Shown here piece after piece: positions 1 through 11,500 of a stretch of 24,656 nucleotides of DNA. Under the pieces are notes generated by a model that was given only the letters and a program-made list of their open reading frames with translations, searched no databases and was not told where the DNA came from. Source of the DNA: Oppiella nova (Eukaryota; Arthropoda; Arachnida; Sarcoptiformes; Oppiidae); assembly GCA_905397405.1 (NCBI GenBank), contig CAJPVJ010000234.1, positions 6,453-31,108 on the forward strand. The letters are read 5' to 3'. Position 1 is the first letter of the stretch. Each line of letters begins with the position of its first letter. A program made the translations under genes and the position numbers.

Positions 1-563
1 ATAATCTTCGAGTCACTGAACGGACCTATTGGAGTGGACATTGCGGACAGGGAGGCATATATTTTAGAGTACAGGGAGACTGTCCACCACATGGATACCG
101 GGTATCACAACCACTTGAGTCAGTGTTTTAGGCGACGGATGGAGGGAATCGAGGCTTTCAATCAAGAGGTTGAGCATCGGTTATGAATAGTGGGACGGGA
201 GGAACGGGATGATAAATAGCATACATTCAGCAAAACATAATTAAAAATGCATTCAAAGTGCATATCATTAACGATATATTGGATTACTTGAGACAAACGA
301 CCGCTGGTTTCCTATACTCGCAGTACTTCTACTTAATGGCCGGCAATAGGATCTGTTGGATCAATAAGACCACAGAAGTCTGGAGCGATGATTGTCTGCC
401 ACAGACTATCGCCAAATGGTTGGACATTGATTGCGGATATAATGAAGACACGGATGAGACGCATAAAGTGGAAAAAGAGTCAAAACCACTGGTTATTGCC
501 GTTATTTTAGGACTTCTCGTGGTTTGTATGATAATAGCGGTCATTATCGGTGTCTTAATATAA
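1..563 (+). CDS. 3' end of an unrecognised single-pass membrane protein gene (two exons, 5' incomplete)
   Basis: Frame 1 is open from base 1. The best phase-matched model is an exon 1-168, a 62 bp intron 169-230 (donor GAG|GTTGAG, acceptor ACATTCAG|CAA) and an exon 231-563. Without splicing, the upstream frame stops at TGA 184-186 and the downstream frame has only a GTG at 258, so splicing is the simpler reading. The encoded 166 residues hold an N-terminal part rich in charge and His, a segment with three Cys and one N-glycosylation site (NKT), an acidic/basic stretch, and a C-terminal helix of about 25 hydrophobic residues (VIAVILGLLVV...) ending almost at the stop. This suggests a type I or tail-anchored membrane protein with an outward Cys-containing domain. 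I do not recognise the family. The last two codons (ATA TAA) lie in the terminal repeat of the adjoining palindromic element, so the original C-terminus may have been different. The donor is weak, so the exon join is less certain than the reading frames. Confidence 0.55.
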
Positions 564-1059
564 ACTGTGATCCATTATAAACCAACTATTTCTTTCCTTA
601 ATTAAAAATACTAAATATTAAGCAATTTTAACAAAAAGTATACCAAAATGTTCAGGGATAATGATATTTTTATTTCTGTATTAAAGAATAGCCATGTTAT
701 TTACCTTTATTATAAATAGCGAGTAAACGTGCGAAAACGCGTTTCGAGTGAATACCTAAAATCACTGGTCCTTAACAGTGCTCTCGAATGCAAAGCAGTG
801 AAAGTCCGCAACAATTGAATCAATGCTTCCATTCATAGCACTGTTAGGAATCATGCATTTTATGTGTACTCGAAACGCGTGTTCGTACGTTTACTCACTA
901 TTTATAATCAAGGTAAATAACATGGCTATTCTTTAATACAGAAATAAAAATTTCATTATCCCTGAACATTTTGGTATACTTTTTGTTAAAATTGCTTAAT
1001 ATTTAGTATTTTTAATTAAGGAAAGAAATAGTTGGTTTATAACTGATCACAGTTTATAT
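558..1059. mobile_element. MITE-like palindromic (foldback) element
   Basis: Bases 558-749 are almost perfectly inverted at 869-1059, with only a handful of mismatches over about 190 bp. Weaker pairing continues inward (AACAGTGCT near 775-782 against AGCACTGTT near 838-846, then GAATG against CATTC), leaving a loop of roughly 26 nt near 798-823. The ends are ATATAAACTG (558-567) and CAGTTTATAT (1050-1059). Both termini carry TA, consistent with a TA target duplication as in Tc1/mariner-type MITEs, although TA-rich flanks make the exact boundary uncertain. No transposase is encoded, so movement would depend on a transposase supplied elsewhere. High arm identity suggests a recent insertion or ongoing arm correction. 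Confidence 0.8.
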
Positions 1060-2035
1060 AGAGCTCATTAAAAGTGATCCATCGATGGCTCAAAAAAACC
1101 ACTTCTTCGGGTGAGTCAAAGATTATAATAGCGGTTGTCATTCATGTCGTAGAAGTAATGTTTTGTCTGTTTGTCTCAAAAGCTATTAATAAAAAAAATT
1201 ATAAATTTATACAATTTGTTAAATTTTTATAACTTAGTGCTAATACTTGTAATAAATTTTTTTTATAAATAATTTGCTATTTTGATATTTAATATGAATT
1301 TTCATATGATAAATACTGTAACTATTTACAGGCATTAAATGACATAATCAATTTAAATAATATTCAATTAGCATCATTGACTTTTCAACTAGTAAGCGAT
1401 TATTAAAACAAGTAATTGAATATTTACCATAAAACCAAAAATTATTATATAATTAATTCCTATTAACTGTTTAATGACATCAATATTATTCGTAACCATA
1501 ACCTGAAAATATAGTATTTATAATGATATAACATTATACTTTATAACATTGTACACAATTATGAGACTTATATTGATATTAAGGATTATGAAAACTGATG
1601 TCTAATACTAGTGTCTAATTAAAACAATTACAAAAATTTTTTCGCTTATTCTGTATATTATTTATATTACAGTATATTATATGCGGAACAGTATTAGAGG
1701 TCGTCCGACAAAACACGTAATAATGACACAAATACTGCTATTTAGCTATTAGTATAACGGCTACTGAAATGACATTTTCTAGTAACAAGTTATCACAATA
1801 GGAAATACATGTTTGAAAACTATTTTGTTAAAAATGTTCAGCATAATAAATACATTAAAATGTTATAATTGTGTAGAAATTACATTATATAGTACTGTAT
1901 TTAAAATATACAAAAAATGATCTCGATCGTCTAGTGTTAAGTATCACTAACATAATACTCTTGTGACTACATTTAAAACTAATAACACCAAGTGTTCAAG
2001 TTAAAATATACAAAAATATTAACCCACTAATTACT
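1060..2035. other. AT-rich intergenic spacer
   Basis: No credible reading frame lies here. The stretch is strongly AT-rich with short A and T runs. It must contain the promoter and 5' leader of the SLC17 gene starting at 2036, but I see no clear TATA or initiator arrangement that stands out from the background. Confidence 0.6.
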
Positions 2036-4105
2036 ATGCGATCCAAACACCTACTATACATCCCGATGCGGTACGTGGTGGCCGGGCTGGTACTGTTTGC
2101 AACCCTCAACCTATACATGTGTCGTATAAACCTAAGTATAGCCATCGTAGCCATGAGTCGGTTCAACAAAACCAGTCACTCATCGGGTAGTGATGTCTGC
2201 GATACCAATGCCTACACCACTGACCCAAACAATTCAACCAACAGCACCACTGCCTACCAGTCCCCGCACACAGAGCCCACCGGGGAGTTTGATTGGGATG
2301 AAAAGACCCAGGGTATGATTTTGGGCACATTTTTCTACGGATATATACTGTTTCAAGTGGTCGGCGGTAGGCTGTCCGAGATGTTTGGTGCTAAATGGCT
2401 GTGCGGTGGGGGTATAGCCGTGTCTATTGTGGTGAACGCACTGACCCCGATCATTGCCAGGTCGGGCCAGTATTGGCTACTACTGGCCAGTCGTGTAGTG
2501 TTGGGTGTGTTTCAGAGTTTTGTGTTTCCGTCCATTTATGCCTTGTTTTCAAAGTGGGCGCCGGATAGTGAGCGCAGGTATGTTACCACTGATTGATATC
2601 AGGGTTATTTATGAGTGAAAGTAAACATTAAGTTATTACTAACAGCACGTGTCTGGCCATACCATACGTGGGCGCCAACATCGGATCGGTAGCCACGACA
2701 GCGTTATCAGGGTATTTGTCTGAACACGGATTCGCAGGGGGCTGGCCATCAGTTTTCTATGTCTCAGGTATGCTATAAATTAAGGGAACTGTATGTAAAT
2801 GTCGGAGTAATAGCTATTTGCTATTTATGTAGCAATTTTGGCCACCGTTTGGCTCGTATTATGGGTAATACTGGTGCGAAGCGAACCCAAAGACCACCCC
2901 TGGATAGCCAGAGAGGAACTACATTATATCCAGGCTAATATAGCATCCAGTGGGAAGGGTAGCACTAAACCTCCCGTTCCCTGGATGAAAATATTTACAT
3001 CTATACCCGTGATAGCGGTGGTTGTAGTTAAGTTTACAGTGAACTGGAATTGTATATTACTGTTGTTGAAATTACCATCGTACTTTTCATCAGTATTTAA
3101 ATACCCAGTGTCCAAGGTATGTGCCACTATGTTCATGGTCATGTCCATTAATCTACCTGTTTATATAAATAATAAAATAATTTATTGCATTACAGAATGG
3201 GATGATAGTAGCTATAGTCTACGGTGTGTACACTATTAGGTATGTGTTGATTATCATTTCATAATTATTATTAAACAAATTCTTTAATACATTATTTTAC
3301 ATTTTTATTTGTAGTCTATTTATTGCCGGCATTTTTGCCGACTTTTTGGTTCGCAAAGAAATCATTAATAAAACGCTTTTGAGAAAAATATTTGAAACAT
3401 TATGTGAGTATACAGTATACAAGTACTATTCAAAAAATTAAATGATACTGTTGAAAACATTAAGTGAAAAGTTTTAACTTACTCTTAATGATATACAATA
3501 TGTTTATTCACAATAATTACTATAATTTTAAATCTGATTTTTCAGCTACTTTTGGATCCGCTATATGTTTAGCGGTCATACCATTAGCTCAATGTAATGA
3601 TACTCTGGTAATCGCATTGCTATTAATTGTAAGCGCTTGTACAGTTTATCAACTATTACCCCTCTAATTACCTTGGTCAATAATAAATCTATTTTACACA
3701 TACATAGGGAATGTTTTTGTTCGGGTGCTATTCCGGTGGTGATGTTCCCGTAGTGGCCGGTAATCACATAAATTCATTATTACTTTAATAAAATTAATAC
3801 ACCATTTGACTAATAATTTAAAACTTACCCTAAATGACCAAGATATGACCAACAAGTACTCGGCCACCGTATTCGGCATCACAAACACCGTGGCGTTTAC
3901 GGCGGGTTTCATAACCCCTATGGTTATCGGTTTGATAGTACAGGCGTCCGATGAGGTGCGGCGCCAGTGGGGGTACGTGTTCTGGATGTCGGCCGCCATT
4001 AACGCCTTCGGGGGACTGGTATTCATCGTGTTTGGGTCGGCACAGCAACAGGAGTGGGATAAACACACTACACAACCGGAACCCGGGGTAGTGTCTAATA
4101 TGTGA
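2036..4105 (+). CDS. SLC17 family organic anion/phosphate transporter (sialin-like), complete
   Basis: Eight exons join in phase: 2036-2577, 2646-2767, 2833-3116, 3196-3239, 3315-3403, 3546-3628, 3708-3759 and 3843-4105, giving 492 residues, a usual SLC17 length. All introns are GT-AG and 65-142 bp. SLC17 hallmarks seen are TM1 RxNLSIAIVAM (Arg30), a large first outer loop with N-glycosylation sites (NKT, NST, NSTT), FDWDEKTQGMILGTFFYGY, the MFS motif GGRLSEMFGAKW, SKWAPDSERS after TM4, and WGYVFWMSAAINAFGG...FGSAQQQEW near the C-terminus. The family moves anions such as sialic acid, glutamate, urate or phosphate across plasma or lysosomal/vesicular membranes, driven by proton or sodium gradients or by membrane potential; the substrate here cannot be read off. 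Val291 replaces the TM7 Arg of VGLUTs, and Leu replaces the TM2 His, as in sialin-type members. Two oddities are Gln160 at the TM4 Glu position and Lys301 within TM7. ATG 2036 was chosen because it opens the conserved exon directly before TM1. Confidence 0.9.
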
Positions 4106-7100
4106 GCTATGTACAATAATATTGTTTGATATGATCATGCTTGCTAGTTGTAATATTGTTTGTTTTAAATTATTATTACATTGTAATACTGTATATACTG
4201 TATACATTAAACATGATTATTAAAATATTTGTTTAATTAGTACTTACTAATGTTTTGTCCAGGATCATTGACACATTCTGTAAAAATTATTTTGATTCAT
4301 ATTATATTAATATAATGATAATCATATTTTAGTAAATTGATAATGCTGTTTAAATAAATGTTTACAAGATTCACATAAAACTACAAAACATTTTTCATTT
4401 AATAATATTTATAATAATAATACAATTTTTAAAGTTTAAACAAATAACAAGTTTAGTTTTAATAATAATCATATAAATTTGTATTAACTGTTAATATGTA
4501 TTTTCGCTTGAACAATTTTTAGTTATCTAGAAGTTATTAAATCTGTAACAGTTGTTGTTTTAATAAGCTCGCAAAAATAAGCACCTCTTACAATGTTTAA
4601 ATACCATTTAACTTAGCTTGGCTGTATTTGTTTTTATAATCATAATTGTAATCACAATTAAGCAACAAACTAGTAAAATTTAAATATAATACGCTGTATA
4701 AATAAATTAAATATTTTAAATGAATTAAACATAGATGATTAATTATACTTAAAATTAATAACCCATTTAGACATTGGCAAATAAAATATTAATACACTTC
4801 ATTAGTATTATTACTAATTATTTTTTGTCTCGATACAATTATTAATATCATATCATACACGTGTTTTTTGTTTTATATATAATATTTAAATACGATATTC
4901 ATTATAACATTTATAACAATAATTAGTTTTTAATAACATTACAAAAAGAGTTTACAAAGAGCTGCCATTATATCCTTATATAATATAATTTATATATAAT
5001 ATAATATCCAATAGAATATATACCGTATATAGACTGTACCGTATTCTCAACTATACAGTTACATACAATATGTATAATTACAATTTTATTAATTTTCTGT
5101 ATGTTTGTTTTCACTGATATCCACATATTCTGTGACAGATTTTTGTTACTAAATATATAACGACTTTTGTGAATGACTCGTAACCACAGACTCCCGGCTG
5201 AAGGCGTATCGGCGATAAGTTTTGTGTTTTTTGGTATCTTTTTATGCTTAAATATATTCACAATTATATGTAAATCTTAAATATATTTTAAATACAATTA
5301 TTTAATTTACATTACTTTAGTGTGTATCGAGTTTGTTTGTCTCTGAACAATTGTTTTGTTTTATCAAGTACTTTTTTGGTTAGTATGCGTGTTTGAGCGT
5401 ATGTGTGTCTAGTAGTAAGAATATTGTTTGTTAAAATAAACACGCTCATCGTATTAAATTAAACCACATAAAATTATAATGAGTTAACAGTGAACATTTA
5501 AACCACATTTTAACTATAGCTTATTTGTTCGTGTGTGTATAAATATCCTAGGTTATAAGATATTTGAGGATAATTTTATGTTTACTTGATCATTTTAAAT
5601 TATAATAAAGTATTGCAAACCAATTTAATATATGCAATCACATTGACCCCCGAAATAGTACTTCAGTGCATAGCACTACAAGTTTGTGATAGTTTGCAAT
5701 AAATTAGCATTAATTTTGATATTTTTGTATTTTATTTATTCAAACTGAAATTGGTATTTAAATTTTCCCTGTCATAACAAATAAACCAAGTTCTTAATAA
5801 GTAAACAAAACACATGCACCACTATAACTAGTCCACTGATATTTGCATTAGCATGATCATGTTTATACCGTATGTGTCTACGAGTCTTTACCTTTTATAT
5901 TGTATGGCTATTAGATATATATCTCTTACATAAATTAATCTAAAAATAATCTTACTTTTAAACTAAACATTCAGCCAGTAATATATAATTGTACTCATTT
6001 ATCCTTAAATAAACTAGCACAGATCAAATATAGTCTTAAGGTATTGTAATGTGATTAAATAACTGTTTACACGACATAACTGACGCCTAATACACGTATT
6101 AATTACGTGTCGCATGTATTATACCGTATGCTTTAGACTAAACGATAAAATCCTTATTTAAATATTTAATATATAATAAAAACAGAGACTCATTGTATGA
6201 ATCGATAAAATGAATGTATGAACACAAATATAGCATTCAAATAAGCTAAATCACAAAAGCAAAAAATTTCAAATTTATAAATGGCCATCAATTTTATAGA
6301 CTTATCATTAATATATTATTGTATATAATGTATATTTATTAATACATTTATTTGCCATCTCATAGACTGTTAGACTGTTGTTTCATGTGTGAAGTATTGC
6401 CTCAAAAAAACTCGTCAATAATTAATACAAAAGCGTGCAAACGATTACATAAATAGACATAAACCGCAAAAATGTGTCATATTTTGTGTGTTTGTATTGT
6501 ATGTGTCGAGCGAACTGATTGACAAACTATAGCATAGCGTTATACCCTAAATGCTAAGGTGTTGTATGTATTAAATAAAAATGTAATTTTTATGAATTTA
6601 ATAGATATCACATTTATTATATATATATATAACATTGACGAGCTAGCGTGAAAAATTATGTTATTGATCAATTTTATTATCAATGCATGTATTGCAGCTA
6701 GACACATTACTTTATCTGATATTTGAAGCATTTGTTATAAATGAAAAAATAATTAATTTTTAGTTTAGCCTGAATATAGTGAAAAACAAATTAAATAAGG
6801 GCTTATACACTTAGTGCGTACACATGATTTATATCTACACACAAACTTATACAGTAGCCTACTCAATTAACATACTATTAATTTGTAATAATTACAAATT
6901 GGCGTGAGTGTTTTGTATTAAGTATGAAAAATTATTATGTAGCACGATGAATTTGGTTTATCTTAAAAAACTAATTTTACTCTATTTATAGATATATATA
7001 CTGTATTGAGGCCAACATTTATCATGTTCATTATTATTATTATTATGTTATTGTTTCAACCACTTTAGTATCAAATATTTTATTTCCGAAATAAGACATG

Positions 7101-7640
7101 TCCTTTTTGTCTAAATAATTCATACGTATTCAGGGAAATAAATGCTCAAAAATATTGTCAAAATATGAGTTAAAATTTGGCCAAATTTGCACTTCACTAT
7201 CATTTTATTATTTTTACTATTGATTTCATGTTAGATATTGTTATAGTCCATAAACCCCTGTCCCCTGTTATAGCACGTTATCTCAATGCAAATAATTATG
7301 GGACCCGTTATGCATTCACATAATATTGTAGCGATTATGCGATTATGTGGCGTTTAGTAACTGACCCCCGCACAAAAAAAAGTTTGAAATATTATAATAA
7401 TTTGATGAATGATATTGTATTTTGTTATATGAGAGTAAAAATGGAAAAGACTTTTTTATCATAATAAATGTATCAATATTAAACTTTCAATTATTATTAT
7501 TATTATAGAAATATCTGTGTAGTTTAGATATGGTTGCCACACTTTGGTACTCAAGGTACGCTATATATATACTGTATAGTTTTAATGTTATTGATAATTT
7601 TTAAAATGTATTTTTGTATCAATGTAACTTTTGTGGTGTA

Positions 7641-7674
<34 letters not shown>

Positions 7675-8515
7675 ATATTGAAAAACATGACTCGTATACA
7701 AAATAATCTAAAACACGAAACACATGTAACGCTATGAGAGAGATGTTTAATGAGTTTTTTCTTATAATCGCGACTCTATTATACCATTTAATTAATGATA
7801 ATCTCATGTTTTGTCTCGAAATACTCGACCACTTTGTTTGGCTAATAGTTTGACTATTTGTTAGTGTTTTTAGGGCTGACTGTACCGTGAATTAAAGCAT
7901 ACATTCATATGAAATGTATGCAAATTCCGCGCACAATAGCCTACGACAGACCGCATACTAACCTAAACGACAGTTAATTAGAAACTAATTTAAATATAAT
8001 CCACTTTTCGATAATAATAATAATAATTAACCTGGTAAGTGGTACGTAAATATATTCTGAGTTAAACTAACTTATATAAGCAATATTAGTAGTTTTTAAT
8101 AATAATAAATTTATGTAATTAAACATTTATGAATAAATTACTAAACATATTCAAATACTAAACAAATAGCGCATGGTATTATCTTAACGCACTTTACAAC
8201 ATACTAAAAATTGTAACAAGCTAAACCCAACAAATAACTAACAATTAATATTAATAATGATAATATTACTGTAGTTCACAACGTATTCATTAGGCCTGTT
8301 TTTCTCGACACATTTAATATTACTTATAATTACAAAAACTGTTAACAATTTTTTATATATAAATCATTACAATATTATATAATATATATAATGAGTGGCG
8401 ACTTGTAATGCAAATGGAAACGATCGTTAAGAAACACTGTATCAGGTATATGAGTGTAGGTAAAACCTACTAGGGTAAGTATACTGAGATACATACCAGG
8501 GGGCGCCCCACTCCC
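4106..8515. other. Long AT-rich intergenic region between two convergent genes
   Basis: About 4.4 kb with no supportable gene; open frames here are short, AT-rich and unconserved in appearance. It separates the 3' ends of the plus-strand SLC17 gene and the minus-strand repeat-domain gene. ATTAAA at 4206-4211 could serve SLC17 polyadenylation. Simple repeats (ATT/AAT at about 7029-7045, 7490-7506 and 8011-8027; TG then TA at 7639-7674) and a 21 bp palindrome at 6880-6900 are present. Less AT-rich patches at about 5170-5220 and 7245-7375 have no recognisable content. Confidence 0.6.
7639..7674. repeat. Compound (TG)n(TA)n microsatellite
   Basis: An uninterrupted alternating purine/pyrimidine tract of TG dinucleotides runs straight into TA dinucleotides. 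Such tracts are length-variable and can adopt Z-DNA (TG part) or cruciform structures (TA part). Confidence 0.85.
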
Positions 8516-11500
8516 TCACATACAGGCGCACGACGTGGACCGACTCCGGAAGTCGGGCTTCGGACTCGTGGGGCTGTCATCAGCGCCGCCTATGGGCGCG
8601 AACGCCAATCCGCCGGTGGCGCCACCCCCTGACGTAGTGCCGGTGTTGATGGCGGGCATCGTAGACATACTCCGGTTCTGGCGGCCGTAGAAACCGACGT
8701 CAAAGTAGACACGAATGGCGCTGAAGGCGAACGTATTCATGGATCCCAAGCGATTGCATTGAAACGTCTGCTCCAACGCCTTCTCCAGATTGTGCTCGTC
8801 TTTGGCGAACACCTCCACCGTCTCGGCCGACAGGAGGCGCGACTTGAACCGCTCCTCCACCTGTTGGGGGAATGGGGTACCACGTGTTAGACATGTTAGA
8901 CTACTACCAATTGGTTTTGTATGGGTTAATACAGTATTGACATGCGAGTTTCGCCGGCGTTGTATCTATGTAAACAAATATGTACACGATATATAATTAT
9001 TCTGTTTTTTTGTAAGTGGCTAGGTTAAATTAGCATGTTAAAATTATCTACATTCTCTAATGCGGATTGATTACTAATTTTTTTTATCTTAAACAATTAC
9101 AATTGTAATGTCCTAAGTATTATAAAATTATCTATATAGATTAAATTTGCGCTACCTTGCTCTAATTTAGCTTATTAAATAAAATTTTATAATTCACTAA
9201 TTAGCATGTAAATATAATAATTATGTTAGTATTTAAATATTTACAACCTCTAAAATATAATTATTAAAAATATTCTAATATTAGATATAACTTATATTTA
9301 TATTTAAAAAACTAATTTTAACAACAACTAGTCTACCATAAATCTACACAAGTCCACATTTACCACTAAATATTTCACGTACGTACATTAATTTTCACAT
9401 TCATCAAAATATACAATGTAAACGAATTTAAAATGCTAGTTAAACCTTACAAAATTTATACATCAAACAATTAGCATGGTCATCATACCTGCGAGGCCTC
9501 TTTGATCCAGTTATTAATCCGGTGATGAATGTCGTCCAACACGTCGTTTTTGGTCACCAGAAACACTTTGGACGACAGGTATATGGGTGCGGGCGGGGGC
9601 GGTCCGCCCGTGTGCTCCACTTCCGGCTCGAACGGCTTGGTGTAGGCCACCCGGAGTATGTGCACGTAGTCGCCATGCTCCGTGTGCGAACAGGCCCTCG
9701 TGTCCACCTTGGTCACTGTGTTTGCGTGCGTGGCGAAGTGACACGATACAATATTAGCTAATACGCCTAGATGTCATTTGTGGTTATAAACTAGCTCTAC
9801 ACTTCGCACCAATAATATACGGGGGAGGTGGGGGGTTCATTCAATAAGTACGTGCGCAATATATAAATGTTAATGGCTATATTTAATGAATAGCTTCTAG
9901 ATTTAATAATATATATAAATCCACTATTTGCTAGTACAGTAATGTAGAATAAAGCAAAAATATAATTAGTACTAGGTCCTTACATAGTTTCACAAATAAA
10001 TGTAAATGCGGAATTAGCAACTAAAAAAAGCTAGCTCCTATTACGATAAATGGCATAAACGCGTACATGCTTATTGAATACACTCTGCGAGAAAATGAGC
10101 CGGGCACGATAACCAAGCTTATATAATACATACGCGATTTGAGTTTAATGTCAATGGACTGTGCGTTGAGGAAATTAATCTCCGGATTGTCGGACAACCA
10201 CTGGGAGGCCCTATCGATAATCGACGAGAACTGCTCGAAGTGCGGCCTTTTGAACAGACTTCCGCCCGACAGGTGATGGGGCGTGAAGTCGGCGATGCCT
10301 ATCTCCTCCTCCAGGCAATCACCTTGCTCGTAAAAGAGCCTGATAATGGTCACGTGCCTGGACGACTCCTCGACCACGCTGAGCTCGGGGTCTATTTTCC
10401 AGTCGGCATTGGCCTCGACGTTGAGCGACTCGATGGTGATTAGCCGTCGGCCGTCGAACCCCTGGGCGCGGATCTTGGCGTTAATCCGGGCGACCACGTC
10501 GTCCAGGTTCTCGAAGTTGCCCTCTTTCCGGAGGGGCTCGAAGTCCATGTAGTTGAGCACCGGTACGTCCGACTCAGGGTCCTTCACGCGTATCTCTTCG
10601 CGCCGTTTGATCCAAACCCTAAGGGGTTTACGACAAGTTTTTTTGTTATAATTTTTTTTTGTTATGTATAAGTGTTTTATTTTGTTTGTATTTTGAGCCG
10701 GATATGTGTGTATGTGTGTGTGTTGGTACTTAAGGTTACAGTGTTTGTGTAGCTTATTGTTATCCAGGATATTATTGAGTGCTGAGTGTATATACTATGT
10801 GTATATACCATATATAAATAAAATTATTTTTATGTGGCATTAGAGGGTTTAAGTATAAAAAACTCATATTTTTATTGGTCGTAAAATAAAGTAACATTTT
10901 TTAAGGCTTTATATTTTACGTAAAACATAAGGCTACATACAATTAATAAATTTAGATAAGTGGGCTTATAAAATATAGCAAAAATATTAAATCTATATAA
11001 CTGAATAGCTTGGTTACTAATGGCAACGGATGTAGTGAAGGGTCAATTAAAAAAAAAGATTATTATTTTCTGAATTTCAATATAAGCTTCTTATATAAAC
11101 TTTTTTTTAAAACTAAGCGAAAATAATTTTACATATTAATTGTGCCTACATAATACCAAATAGCTTACGCAAGCACAAAAATATCTGGCACTATACAAAA
11201 TAAACTTGTTGCATTATATTTGCTACCCACTAAAATATGCTCGTATATAAATTGGCTACTTATAGACTTTTATTGAAGTTGATTGCCGTAAACGTATATA
11301 AACTGCACCTTTTAGGCCAAAATTATCGTTTATGGCAATGGATGTGAAAAAAATACTAAAACAAAAAACTTGATCTCAAATCTGTGACAAAATCGCTGAA
11401 TCGACATCAAATAAAATCCGCTATAAATTTTGCGCACAAATCAAATTTGACATATTGTGAGAGGTTGTAGAAAAAAGGGTATTTAGGTATTCAGGTTGAC

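Noticed and set aside
3694-4207. Minus-strand open frames over exons 7-8 of the first SLC17 gene
   Set aside because: They are antisense to well-conserved exons with matching splice phases on the plus strand; the products show no recognisable features.
5170-5220. Possible tRNA-like patch of higher GC
   Set aside because: I could not fit a cloverleaf with acceptor stem, anticodon arm and T-loop; no TTC-type T-loop is in the right place.
4968-5261. 97-codon minus-strand frame in the intergenic region
   Set aside because: AT-rich, Ile/Lys/Asn/Tyr-dominated sequence with no homology-like motif or splice support; expected by chance in this composition.
6880-6900. 21 bp near-perfect palindrome in AT-rich intergenic DNA
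   Set aside because: Made almost entirely of A and T; such palindromes are expected by chance here and nothing nearby suggests a function.
7534-7737. Open frames through the TG/TA microsatellite
   Set aside because: They encode only the repeat (VCVCVYIYI or THTHTH) and arise because the dinucleotide repeat lacks stops.
9522-9761. Plus-strand frames opposite exon 4 of the repeat-domain gene (also 10240-10552 and 8790-8996)
   Set aside because: Shadows of minus-strand exons; only the minus strand gives a continuous, phase-matched gene.
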